This document shows, piece by piece, positions 43,841 to 52,961 of a stretch of DNA of 64,000 bases; position 1 is the stretch's first letter, and every line of letters starts with the position of its first letter. The notes under the pieces are model-generated. The model was not told where the DNA came from, did not search any database, and saw nothing but the letters and a program-made list of their open reading frames with translations. The stretch covers positions 1-64,000 of the forward strand of contig JAJYJO010000003.1 in assembly GCA_021789435.1 (NCBI GenBank), given 5' to 3'. Made by a program: the position numbers and the translations under genes. This DNA comes from Chloroflexota bacterium (lineage in GTDB: Bacteria; Chloroflexota; Limnocylindria; Limnocylindrales; CSP1-4).

Positions 43841-44299
43841 TCAGGTCGGGTTGGCGCGGTCGACGTCGGGGGCGCTCTCGGCGTCGGTGATCCCGCGCTG
43901 GGGGTTGGTCCCCGCGACGGCCGGCCCGCGGGCGGCGTCCGGAACGCGCGGCCGGCTTCCCGCCGACGTGGAGGCCGCCGAGACTGCCTCCTGGGCCACG
44001 ACGTCGGCCGGCAGGCGGCCGTCGGCATCGCGCTTGGGCAGGACTTCGATCGCGAGGTCCGGGCAGTACCGCTCGCAGAGTCCGCAGCGGATGCAGTCCT
44101 CCACCTCGATGATCGCGTCGTGGGTCAGGACGAGGCAATCCTTGGGGCAGATCTCGACACAGATATTGCAGCGCTTGCACCACTCGTCGACCCATCGAAT
44201 GTTGACGAAGTCGACGATCGTTGGCGCGCGATGCGCGCGGCGCTCCCGCGGCGGATAGAGCGTACTGATGGTGGTGGCCTCCCCAGCGTCTCCGGTCAA
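43841..44299 (-). CDS. korD: 4Fe-4S ferredoxin subunit of 2-oxoacid oxidoreductase
   Basis: CKRCNICVEICPKDCL; CIRCGLCERYCPDLAI. Confidence 0.85.
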   Translation of the reverse strand: MTGDAGEATTISTLYPPRERRAHRAPTIVDFVNIRWVDEWCKRCNICVEICPKDCLVLTHDAIIEVEDCIRCGLCERYCPDLAIEVLPKRDADGRLPADVVAQEAVSAASTSAGSRPRVPDAARGPAVAGTNPQRGITDAESAPDVDRANPT

Positions 44300-44450
44300 G
44301 TCTGCGCGAAGTGGCGACGGGAATTCCAGTTTAGGCAGATCGGAGCCTGCCTGCAGGCGACCTGGCGCGGCCGATGGCTCGAACGGGCAGAAGGTCGGGG
44401 TCCAACAGGCTCCGGGATCGGCCCGGGGTAGAATCGTCGGGGAGCAAACG

Positions 44451-44762
44451 ATGGCATACGGACTCCGGGTCGGGCCTCGCGTCCTCAGCGTGCGGGTCGA
44501 GGAGCCCCCGCGCGGGCCGGTCCTCGGTGTCGCCGCGATCCGCCCGGGCGCGCCGGTCGTCGACGTTGACGGCGATCCGGCCGGTCACGTGGCGCACGTG
44601 GGCGAGCGATTCCTCGAGGTGAGCCGGGGATTTTTGGAGCCGAGTGCCTACGTCCCGCTGACGGCGATCTGCGAGATCCGCGGCGGCGTGGTCCGGCTGG
44701 GCGTCCCGGCGGCTCGCCTCGCCGAACCCTCGTGGCAGCGCCGGCCGCGGAGCGGCCTCTGA
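44451..44762 (+). CDS. hypothetical protein
   Basis: 103 aa ORF with plausible start after GGGGAG; codon bias consistent. Confidence 0.45.
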   Translation: MAYGLRVGPRVLSVRVEEPPRGPVLGVAAIRPGAPVVDVDGDPAGHVAHVGERFLEVSRGFLEPSAYVPLTAICEIRGGVVRLGVPAARLAEPSWQRRPRSGL

Positions 44763-44847
44763 CCCGCGCGGCCCCGCGCGGCCCCGCCGGCCGCCGACTC
44801 GACTCGGCGGGACGAGGCGCGCGGCGGGCCGGGGGCGGAGCGGAGCG

Positions 44848-45957
44848 TCAGGCCGGCCCCGGGTGGAGCGCCTCCACGCGCCCGGCGAAGGCGGCGATCT
44901 CGGTCGGACCGTCCAGGCCGCCGATCTCCAGGTCGTAGGCGCGGACCTCGCCCGGCTCAAGGAAGAGCAGCTCTCCCCGTTCCCGCGCGTCCCAGCGGCC
45001 GGCATCTCGGTTGGTGGACGGCTCCATCGCCAGGGCGTAGGTGTCCTCGCCCATCATCCGCCAGACCGTGTGGTGCGGGAGCTGGGCCAGCCGGAAGACC
45101 TGGTAGACGCCGAGCCCCCGGGCGCGGTTGACCACCGCGACGGGGACGGTTCCAGCGGCCTCGGCGGTGAGCTCATGCTCGAAGCAGGCCTCGGTGAAGT
45201 CCTTGATCGGCGCCGAGAGGCGACGGTAGCCCTCGATCGGCACGCCGTAGTCGGTGGTCGTACGGGAGGCCGGCACGAGCAGCTCGGCACCGTCGTCCAC
45301 GACCGGAAAGCCGGCGTTGCAGTGGTAGAGCTGCATGTGGGAGGTCCGGTAGTGGCCGACATTCTCGACCTCGTCGTGGATCGTGAAGCGGCTCTCGCCC
45401 ACCCGCGCCTCGATCCGGCGGCGGAGCTGGAGGTGCTCGGCGAAGACCTCCGACTGGAGGACCTCGCCTTCGGCCCACAGGACGCACTCGTCGCCCTCCC
45501 AGCGCTCGCCGTAGCCGACGAGCCGGGCCGGCAGCCCTCCGACGCGCCCGTGGAGGCCGTAGGGGACCGTCTTCCTGATGTGTGGCTGGTGGTAGTCCTC
45601 GGCGCTGTCCTCCCCGGGGCCGAGCGTGTGGTCGAGGCCGCAGGTCACGACCATGCCGCCGCCCCAGCCGCGGAACCAGCCCCAGCCCTCCGGCTCGTAG
45701 TACCAGGGGCCGACCACGCCCTGGTTCGACTGCCAGTTGAGGGGCCGACCCGCCAGCTCGCATCGGCCGATGTCGAAAGCCCGGTCGACCACGACGTCGA
45801 AGCTGAAGCCGGTGCCGGTCCTGAACTCCAGCACCCGGACGCCCCGACCCAGGCCGTCGCCGAGGGTCACGAGGCGGACTCCGGCGACCTGCTCCAGCCG
45901 TCCGACGCGCTTCAGCAGCTCGCTCCGTGCGTAGCCGTTTCCCCACAGGGTCGGCAT
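44848..45957 (-). CDS. aldose-1-epimerase-like protein (DUF4432-type)
   Basis: VLEFRTGTGFSFDVVVDRAFDIGRCELAGRPLNWQSNQGVVGPWYYEPEGWGWFRGWGGG. Confidence 0.75.
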   Translation of the reverse strand: MPTLWGNGYARSELLKRVGRLEQVAGVRLVTLGDGLGRGVRVLEFRTGTGFSFDVVVDRAFDIGRCELAGRPLNWQSNQGVVGPWYYEPEGWGWFRGWGGGMVVTCGLDHTLGPGEDSAEDYHQPHIRKTVPYGLHGRVGGLPARLVGYGERWEGDECVLWAEGEVLQSEVFAEHLQLRRRIEARVGESRFTIHDEVENVGHYRTSHMQLYHCNAGFPVVDDGAELLVPASRTTTDYGVPIEGYRRLSAPIKDFTEACFEHELTAEAAGTVPVAVVNRARGLGVYQVFRLAQLPHHTVWRMMGEDTYALAMEPSTNRDAGRWDARERGELLFLEPGEVRAYDLEIGGLDGPTEIAAFAGRVEALHPGPA

Positions 45958-46009
45958 CTGATCGCCTCCTGTCAGGCCGGTCGGGCCTGCCTCTTCGCCC
46001 GCAGAGAGA

Positions 46010-46044
46010 CGGAGCGGCGTCGGCCGATGGCCGGCGCCGCTCCG
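46010..46044. other. strong hairpin between APC permease and DUF4432-like gene
   Basis: 16-bp stem (cggagcggcg/cgccgctccg plus cggcc/ggccg, one T.G pair), loop GAT; weak pyrimidine tract on - strand. Confidence 0.6.
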
Positions 46045-46073
46045 TTCGGTGAGGACCTAACTGTGGCCGATCG

Positions 46074-47636
46074 TCACCACTCGCCTTCCATGTCCCGAAG
46101 CTCTTCCTCCGTGGCGGGACGCTCGGAGGCGCCGATTGCGGCCGCCTTCATCCAGTCCTCGCGGCCGGTCGCCTTGAGGTACCAGACGAGGAGGAGGCCG
46201 ACGATGAACCAGACGCCGACGAAGATGACGGCGTAGTTGAACGGCGCCGGCGGCAACGTCCAGGCCTGCGGCTGGAAGGCCAGCGGCTCGCCGCCCACGA
46301 TGTTCAGCGAGAAGAGCAGGACGGCGATCATGCCCAGGGTGGACAGGACCGGGAAGAGCGCGTGGCTCACCCAGCTGAACTCCTGCGGTCGCTCGCGGCG
46401 GTAGAGCATGTAGGCAGCGATGTTGCCCAGGGTGTAGATGATCAGGACGACGTACCCGATCATGTAGCCGTCCATGTAGTACTGGTTCTGGTAGGCGGTG
46501 ACGAGCGTCTGGCCGCCGCTGGCGGCCGGCGTGGCGAAATAGGCGATCGCGGTCAGGCCAATGGCCGTGCAGACGGCCAGCACCCACTGGGCCATGATCG
46601 CGTTGACCGGGGTCTTGCGCTCGGAGTGGACGCGGCCGAACCACTTCGGGAAGGCGCCATCGACGCCCATCCGGTACCACATCCGGGTGCCGACGTTGGC
46701 GCAGGCGATCGAGACGGCGATGACCGAGCTGACGAGCATCACGAGCAGGATGACCCAGGCGTCGCCCCAGAACTTCTTGGCCAGGGTAATGCCGGGCAGC
46801 TCGATTCCAGGCTTGGTCATGCCGGTGTAGTCGTTCGTGCCCCAGCCGCTCATCACGCCCCACTGGACGATGACGATGAAGATCCCGAAGAGGATCACCG
46901 AGCCGATGAGGGCCCGTGGTACGTTTTTGGTCGGGTTCTCGGACTCCTCGGCCATTGGGGCCGAGCCCTCCCAGCCGGTGAAGGCCTGGATGGCGAAGAC
47001 GGCGGCGATGAAGAGGCCCGCCGTGCTGCTGGCGTTGCCAGGGTTGAAGGGCGTCAGGTTGAGCCCGCCTGGACCGGGGTTGGCGAGGCCCCAGAGGCCG
47101 AGCAGGAGGACGATGATCAGCTCGAAGCCGCCGGTGACGATGAGCGTCTTGCCCGAGAGCTGGACACCCAGGTACTGGATCCCGGCGACGATCGACACGA
47201 TCACCAGGCCGAAGACGAGCGGGAACCAGTCCGCGAGGGCGCCCGTCCACCCCAGCGAGCTCGAGATCACGTAGCCGCCGAAGACGGTCACGGCCCCGAG
47301 CACGAGTGGCGCGTAGATGATGTTCAGCCACGAGACCAGGAAACCGGCTCGTGGATGGATCCCCCGGGACACGTAGGTGAAGTAGCCGCCGGCCGACGGC
47401 ACCGCGCGGGCCAGCTGGGCGAGCACGATCGCGGTGAAGATCACGATCAGGAACGCGATCGGGTAGGCCAGCGGCGCCGCGAGGCCGGCCTGTGACACGA
47501 CGACGGGCGTGTAGAAGAGGGCCGCGATGCCCGGCGCGACCATCGTCAGGCTCTGCATGAAGATCGACGGCAGGCGCAGCGCGCCGGCCTTGAGCTGGGT
47601 TTCGGCGACGGTCACCGACGCCGTGTTTCCGGCCAT
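46074..47636 (-). CDS. APC-family amino acid/polyamine permease
   Basis: 520 aa; MVAPGIAALFYTPVVVSQAG, ARAVPSAGGYFTYVSRG, multi-TM. Confidence 0.88.
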   Translation of the reverse strand: MAGNTASVTVAETQLKAGALRLPSIFMQSLTMVAPGIAALFYTPVVVSQAGLAAPLAYPIAFLIVIFTAIVLAQLARAVPSAGGYFTYVSRGIHPRAGFLVSWLNIIYAPLVLGAVTVFGGYVISSSLGWTGALADWFPLVFGLVIVSIVAGIQYLGVQLSGKTLIVTGGFELIIVLLLGLWGLANPGPGGLNLTPFNPGNASSTAGLFIAAVFAIQAFTGWEGSAPMAEESENPTKNVPRALIGSVILFGIFIVIVQWGVMSGWGTNDYTGMTKPGIELPGITLAKKFWGDAWVILLVMLVSSVIAVSIACANVGTRMWYRMGVDGAFPKWFGRVHSERKTPVNAIMAQWVLAVCTAIGLTAIAYFATPAASGGQTLVTAYQNQYYMDGYMIGYVVLIIYTLGNIAAYMLYRRERPQEFSWVSHALFPVLSTLGMIAVLLFSLNIVGGEPLAFQPQAWTLPPAPFNYAVIFVGVWFIVGLLLVWYLKATGREDWMKAAAIGASERPATEEELRDMEGEW

Positions 47637-47781
47637 AGAGCTCCTCTCTCCTCCGCCCGAGTGGGGCAGGGCATGGTCCGGGGCGGGGCCGAGGGGCCGC
47701 CCGCCTCAAGCGCCTCGGTCGTTCGTTCCGCGTTGCCCTCCTTCCAGTTGTCGGACGATGTCGGCCGCTCTTCCCGGGCCG

Positions 47782-48744
47782 TCAGAAGATCGCGATCGGG
47801 TTCCAGGGCGAGCCCGTCCCGCCGGGGAGTCGGAGCGGGAGCCCCACGACCATGAACTCGAATCGGCCCTCCTCCTCGCAGGCGCGGGCCAGGTCCTCGA
47901 ACTGCAGGCTGTCCGAGGCCAGCATGCCCATGGCCACGATCTGCAGCGGGTGGATCGGGTAGATCATCCCCTCGACCACGCTCGGGACCGCCTCGCCGTC
48001 CCCGTCCGGCAGGAATGCCGCGATCCGCCGCTCGTGCATCCAGGGGATCGTGTCGACGTGCAGCCCGGCCTTGCCCGCGCCGACCGGCGGCGGGTCGTTG
48101 CTCCACGCGCCGAGCTCCAGCCGCCGGCGGTGGTGGCCGGTCCGGTAGACGAGGATGTCGCCCTCGCCGAGGTGGACCCCTTCGGCCCGCTCGACCGCCT
48201 CCAGCTCGGACCGCGTGACGGCCTCCCCGGGCTCGAGCCACTTGACCCCGCGGTAGCGCGGCACATCGAGCAGAACGCCACGGCCGACCAGGCCGTTGCC
48301 GTAGTTCGTGATGTCCAGCGTCGTGGCGCCCTTGGTCGTCATGACCTCGAGGGCCGGCTTGCCGTTGTAGGTGAGGCCTTTGTAGGAGATGTGGCAGAGC
48401 GCGTCGACGTGCGTGTGGCAGTCGCCGTGACAGGCCATCCCCAGGAAGTCCAGGGCGAACCGGAGCCCGCTGGAGCCGATGTCGATGTCGTGGCCCTGGG
48501 TCACGAAGTGGATCGCCTGGCTCGGGTTGTCCGGGCCGGCCACCTTGTTGATGGGGATCTCCATCGAGACCCGGCGGCCGGAGCGGACGAGGCGTGCCGC
48601 CGCCCGCACCTTCTCCGGGGTGATGTAGTTGAGGGTCCCGAGCTGGTCGTCGGGGCCCCAGCGGCCCCAGTTCTTGACCGACTCGAAGATCCGGTCGAAC
48701 TCCTCGAGGCTGACCTTCGGGGCCGCCGGGACCGGTGTCGCCAT
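47782..48744 (-). CDS. cyclase family / kynurenine formamidase-like metal hydrolase
   Basis: MACHGDCHTHVDALCHISYKG motif. Confidence 0.82.
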   Translation of the reverse strand: MATPVPAAPKVSLEEFDRIFESVKNWGRWGPDDQLGTLNYITPEKVRAAARLVRSGRRVSMEIPINKVAGPDNPSQAIHFVTQGHDIDIGSSGLRFALDFLGMACHGDCHTHVDALCHISYKGLTYNGKPALEVMTTKGATTLDITNYGNGLVGRGVLLDVPRYRGVKWLEPGEAVTRSELEAVERAEGVHLGEGDILVYRTGHHRRRLELGAWSNDPPPVGAGKAGLHVDTIPWMHERRIAAFLPDGDGEAVPSVVEGMIYPIHPLQIVAMGMLASDSLQFEDLARACEEEGRFEFMVVGLPLRLPGGTGSPWNPIAIF

Positions 48745-48779
48745 CTTGCGCATGCCTCCTCGGCTCGTCGCCCGGTTCG

Positions 48780-49610
48780 CTAGCGGACGCCACCCGGCAC
48801 GAGCGGCGCGTCGAGCTGGCCGGGGACCGGCAGGCCGACGGAGTAGGCGCCGTCGACCACGAAGAACGCACCGGCGACGAAGGAGGCGTCGTCGGAGCAG
48901 AGGTAGAGGATCGGCCGGGCGATCTCCTCCGGCTCGGCGAAGCGGCCCATCGGCGTCCGGTCGAGGAAGACCTTCGACTGGACGGGGTCGTTGATGACGA
49001 ACCACGAGAGCCGGGTATTGATGATCCCCGGCGCGATCCCGTTGACTCGGATGCCGTACCTGGCGAGCTCCATGGCGGCGGTGTGCATGATCGCCACCTG
49101 GCCGCTCTTCGAGGTGTTGTAGAAGACGCCCTCCTGTTCGGGCTGGAAGGCGTTCGTGGAGGAGACGATCACGATCGCCCCGCCGTGGCCCTCCCGGACC
49201 ATCTCCCGGGCCGACTCCTGGACCGAGAGCCAGGTCCCCTTGAGGTCGATCCCGATCTGCTGCTCCCAGGACTCGTCCGTCCCCTCCAGGAAGGGAACGA
49301 AGTCGGCGATCCCGGCGTTGGCGACCATGATGTCGTGCCGGCCGAAGGCATCGACGCAGGCCTTCACCGCGCCCTGGTTGGCGGCCCGCTGGGAGACGTC
49401 GCCCTCGTGGACGACACACCTGCCACCCTTGGCCCGGATTCCGGCGGCGACCTCCTCGAGCACGTCGGCGTGCCAGCCGAAGAGCACCACGCCGGCGCCC
49501 TCGGCCGCGAAGGCCTCGGCGGTGGCCCGACCGATCCCCCGGCCGGCTCCGGTCACCACGACGCCCTTGCCCTCGAACCGCTTGTCCATCTGACAATCTC
49601 CGATCTGCAT
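48780..49610 (-). CDS. SDR family oxidoreductase
   Basis: VVVTGAGRGIGRATAEAFA; VANAGIAD; YNTSK active site. Confidence 0.9.
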   Translation of the reverse strand: MQIGDCQMDKRFEGKGVVVTGAGRGIGRATAEAFAAEGAGVVLFGWHADVLEEVAAGIRAKGGRCVVHEGDVSQRAANQGAVKACVDAFGRHDIMVANAGIADFVPFLEGTDESWEQQIGIDLKGTWLSVQESAREMVREGHGGAIVIVSSTNAFQPEQEGVFYNTSKSGQVAIMHTAAMELARYGIRVNGIAPGIINTRLSWFVINDPVQSKVFLDRTPMGRFAEPEEIARPILYLCSDDASFVAGAFFVVDGAYSVGLPVPGQLDAPLVPGGVR

Positions 49611-49630
49611 GGCGCGAGGGACGCGACGCT

Positions 49631-50794
49631 TCAGCCGGCGAGCAGTCCGCCGTGGCCGGGCCCGCGCGGGATCACGGGCCAGATGTCGATCACGACGTCA
49701 TCGCGGACGACGTGGTAGGCGTCGTACCAGTTGACGGTCCCGGGCGAGTAGCCGGGGATGAGGGCCACGCTGGCGCCGACCTTGAGCGTGGATCCCTGCC
49801 CTGCGGCGAAGATGCCGTGCTCCTCGTCAAAGCGGAACGACTCGAGCTCCGGATGGCCGACGATCGTCGCCAGGGCGCCGGCGCCCATCGACTTGTTGCC
49901 GGCGTCGACGATGACGCGGTCCGGCCGACGGCTGATGACGGTCGCCTGGACGGTGAGGGAGTGGTCGAAGCCCGGGGCCATGTGGCCGTGGAAGTTGTCG
50001 ATCACGCAGTAGGTGCCGGCCTGGATCTCGGTGATCCGAGGGTTGGAGGCCGTCCACTCCCAGGTGCCGGTGCCGCCCGCGGAGAGGACCCCGACCGGGA
50101 TGCCGGCCGCGGCGATGGCGTCGGCGACGCCGGTGAAGAAGTTCATCGCGGTCTGCTGCTTCTCGAGGCGCAGGTCGTGCTCCGGGGTGAGCGAACAGTG
50201 GCCCTCGTAGCCGGTCAGCCCATCGAAGCGGAGGCCCGGCAGCTCGACGACCCCCCGGGCGAGGGCGACCGCCTCCTCGGCCGTGTCCACCCCGCAGCGG
50301 TCCATGCCCGTGTCCACCTCGATCATGACGCCGAGCGTGCCGCCGGCGGCGACCGCGGCGGCCGAGAGGGCGCGGGCGTTGTCGATCTCGTCCACCGCGA
50401 CCCGCAGCCTGGTCCCTCGGGCGAGCTCGGCGAGGGCGCGGATCTTGTCCGGGCCGGCCACGGTATTGACGACGAAGAGGTCGTCGATGCCGGCCTCGGC
50501 CATGACCATCGCCTCCCAGACGGTGGCGGTGGAGAGCCCGAAGGCCCCGGCCTCCACCTGGCGGCGGCCCAGCTCGGGGCTCTTGTGGACCTTGATGTGG
50601 GGCCGGATGCCGGCCGGCAGCTCGCGCAGGCGGGCCGCCATTCGCTCGATGTTGCGCTGGGCCGCGTCGATGTCGAGGACGAGGGCCGGCGTCACCAGCG
50701 CCTCGCGCCGGCGACCGATCGCCCCGCCGTACTGCGCGCGGACCCTTTCCGCCGCGGCTTCGATCGCGCCGCGCCGCTCACGCACCTCGGTCAT
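49631..50794 (-). CDS. D-threonine aldolase/D-serine dehydratase-like PLP enzyme
   Basis: TPALVLDIDAAQRNIERMAARL...RPHIKVHKSPELGRRQ; C-terminal metal-site region PGYSPGTVNWYDAYHVVRDDVVIDIWPVIPRGPGHGGLLAG. Confidence 0.82.
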   Translation of the reverse strand: MTEVRERRGAIEAAAERVRAQYGGAIGRRREALVTPALVLDIDAAQRNIERMAARLRELPAGIRPHIKVHKSPELGRRQVEAGAFGLSTATVWEAMVMAEAGIDDLFVVNTVAGPDKIRALAELARGTRLRVAVDEIDNARALSAAAVAAGGTLGVMIEVDTGMDRCGVDTAEEAVALARGVVELPGLRFDGLTGYEGHCSLTPEHDLRLEKQQTAMNFFTGVADAIAAAGIPVGVLSAGGTGTWEWTASNPRITEIQAGTYCVIDNFHGHMAPGFDHSLTVQATVISRRPDRVIVDAGNKSMGAGALATIVGHPELESFRFDEEHGIFAAGQGSTLKVGASVALIPGYSPGTVNWYDAYHVVRDDVVIDIWPVIPRGPGHGGLLAG

Positions 50795-51048
50795 CACAGC
50801 TCCCTGGTGAGCGGCCCGTCCATGCGTGGCATCGAGCGGGGCGACCGGCCGGCTCCCCACCCGAACGTGTGGCGCATGGATCTGCCGACGGGTCTCGGCC
50901 GGAGGTCCGGGTGGCGGTTCCACCCGGACCCGCCCGAAACTCGGGGCCGACCCGAGCCTCCCTCCGCCGCCCGGGCCCGTCGGCCCCGATCTCCCGAGAA
51001 CCGCCGACGTCCCGATCCCGATCGGAGCGGAGACATCGATCCGCGGAG

Positions 51049-51078
51049 AGAATAGGCACCGTTGCCCGTCGGCGTCAA
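51049..51078 (-). promoter_or_regulatory. sigma70-like promoter for the PLP-enzyme/SDR/cyclase/APC operon
   Basis: - strand TTGACG-N18-TATTCT. Confidence 0.5.
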
Positions 51079-51140
51079 GAAGTTGCGACCGCCCGCACGT
51101 CCCTGCCCCCGGAGCCTTCCCCACGCCGGCTGGGGCGTCC

Positions 51141-52121
51141 TCAGGACACCCGGTCCAGCAGGGCGAGCGCGGTCGCCTCGTCGGTCACGAGCACCTCCAG
51201 GCAGCCGCTCGCCAGCGCTCCGCGGATCGCCTCGACCTTGGCCGCCCCCGCGGCGATGCCGACGACGGTGGGAATGGCCGCCAGCTCGGGCCACTCGATG
51301 GCGACGGTGCGCTCGTCGAGCTGGCCGGCCGGCCGGCCGGCGGCATCGAAGAAGCGCGAGTTCATGCTGCCGACCGCCCCGGCGGCGAGGAGCCGGAGGC
51401 GGTCCTCGGTCGTGATCTGGGGGGCCCGCAGGAGGGTAGCCTCGGGTCGCATCTCGCCGATCCCGACCAGGGCGAGCTCACTGTTCGCGGCAAGGGCAAG
51501 GGCCGCCCGGACGGAGCTGTCGCTGAGGATCGCCGTCCTGATCGACGGCGAATCCACGATCGAGGGCGCATGGAGGTAGTGGACGCGGCTGCCCGGGTAG
51601 AGGCCGGCGAGGTGGCGGACGAGCTCGTGGCCCTGGATGCCCGGCACCGGGTCGCTGAGGCCCCCGGCGAGTTGGGTGATCAGCAGGTCCGAGACGATGC
51701 CCGGCTCCATGAACCGGATGACCGCCGAGAGCGTGGTCCCCCAGCCGACGCCGATCCGCATGCCGGTCCGCAGGAGCGTCCCGACATACTCCGCCGCGAC
51801 CGCCGCCAGCGCCTGCAGGTCGTCGCGCTCATCGGTCGGGGCCACGATGGTCCGCGACAGCCGATACTGGTTCGCCAGCTGCCGCCCAAGCTCCACGTTG
51901 CGGCGCCGGGGCGGCCGGATCTCGACCCGGACGATCCCCTCGTCACGGGCGCGCTTGAGGTAGCGCGAGACGGTCGAGGGGTCCAGCCCGAGGTCGCGGG
52001 CGATCTGCACCTGGGTCCAGCCGAGCAGATAGAACCGTCGGGCCACCTCGGTCAGGTGGTCGACGCCGCGCACCGCCGCCGCCGGCCGGCCTGGTCCGTC
52101 CTCGGTCTCCATCGCCGCCAC
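51141..52121 (-). CDS. SorC/DeoR (LsrR-type) sugar-binding transcriptional regulator
   Basis: VARRFYLLGWTQVQIARDLGLDPSTVSRYLKRARDEGIVRVEI; IGVGWGTTLSAVI; VVGIAAGAAKVEAIRGAL. Confidence 0.9.
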   Translation of the reverse strand: MAAMETEDGPGRPAAAVRGVDHLTEVARRFYLLGWTQVQIARDLGLDPSTVSRYLKRARDEGIVRVEIRPPRRRNVELGRQLANQYRLSRTIVAPTDERDDLQALAAVAAEYVGTLLRTGMRIGVGWGTTLSAVIRFMEPGIVSDLLITQLAGGLSDPVPGIQGHELVRHLAGLYPGSRVHYLHAPSIVDSPSIRTAILSDSSVRAALALAANSELALVGIGEMRPEATLLRAPQITTEDRLRLLAAGAVGSMNSRFFDAAGRPAGQLDERTVAIEWPELAAIPTVVGIAAGAAKVEAIRGALASGCLEVLVTDEATALALLDRVS

Positions 52122-52268
52122 CCCGTTTCCGGATCCGGGTCCCAGCTCCCGGCGTTCACGGTCCGCAGGCTACACCGCCACCCCGCTCGGTCGAAGGCCC
52201 GATCGTCACCGGCCGGGCCCCGGCTGGAGCCTGGGCCGTCGGTCGCGGCCGCCCATCGGGCCGAGTAT

Positions 52269-52303
52269 GGCACGGAGTTGACCGGACTGGCACAATCTTT
52301 CCG
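52269..52303 (+). promoter_or_regulatory. 35-bp repeated intergenic element, copy 1
   Basis: GGCACGgagTTGACcgGACTGGCACAATCTTTCCG; 30/35 identical to inverted copy at 59282-59316. Confidence 0.75.
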
Positions 52304-52401
52304 CCGACGGCCAGTCGGCTCCCGTCCCGGCCCCGGGACGAAGGGCCGCGCCGTTCGCGCCCGACGCCCGGGTTCCCCGGCGAGCGTGTGGAGGTGGACC
52401 A

Positions 52402-52926
52402 ATGCAGCCCCCCGAGAAGCCGTACCACATCAGCCAGATCGCGGTCGTCGTCAAGGACATCGACGCGGCGATGAAGACCTACCACGAGCTCTTCGGCTGG
52501 GGTCCCTGGAACGTCTACGAGCACGTCCCGCCGAAGCTCCATGACCAGCATCTGCACGGCAACCCGGCGGATTTCTCCATGATCGGGGCGGAGTGCGAGG
52601 TCCAGCCGGGGCTCGTCTTCGAGCTGATCCAGCCGCTGGACGGCGATTCGATCTACAAGGAACACCTCGCCAGGCACGGCGAGGGCGTCCAGCACATCGC
52701 CCTGATGCATCACAGCCAGGAGGAGTCGGACGCCTTCAAGAAGCGGTTCCAGGACGCCGGGTTCGAGATGACGATGGGCGGCCGGATCGGCGAGACGATC
52801 GAGTTCTACTACATGGATACGACTCCGGCGGTCCACTTCGTCGCCGAATCCGGATCCGGCCATGCCATCGAGCTGACCCCCGTCCGGCAGTACCCGCCGG
52901 CGGATGCCACGGCCGGGACGAAGTAG
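52402..52926 (+). CDS. VOC (glyoxalase/bleomycin-resistance) superfamily protein
   Basis: HISQIAVVVKDIDAAMKTYHELFGWGPWNVYEH; GVQHIALMHHSQEESDAF. Confidence 0.85.
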   Translation: MQPPEKPYHISQIAVVVKDIDAAMKTYHELFGWGPWNVYEHVPPKLHDQHLHGNPADFSMIGAECEVQPGLVFELIQPLDGDSIYKEHLARHGEGVQHIALMHHSQEESDAFKKRFQDAGFEMTMGGRIGETIEFYYMDTTPAVHFVAESGSGHAIELTPVRQYPPADATAGTK

Positions 52927-52961
52927 CGCCGACGCGCCCCGCGTGATCCGGGGGCACATGC

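Noticed and set aside
52286-52303. Sigma-54 promoter (CTGGCAC-N5-TTTCC)
   Set aside because: The -24 TGGCAC matches, but the near-invariant GC of the -12 element is CC in both copies and no sigma-54 activator is in the window; treated as an operator-like element instead.
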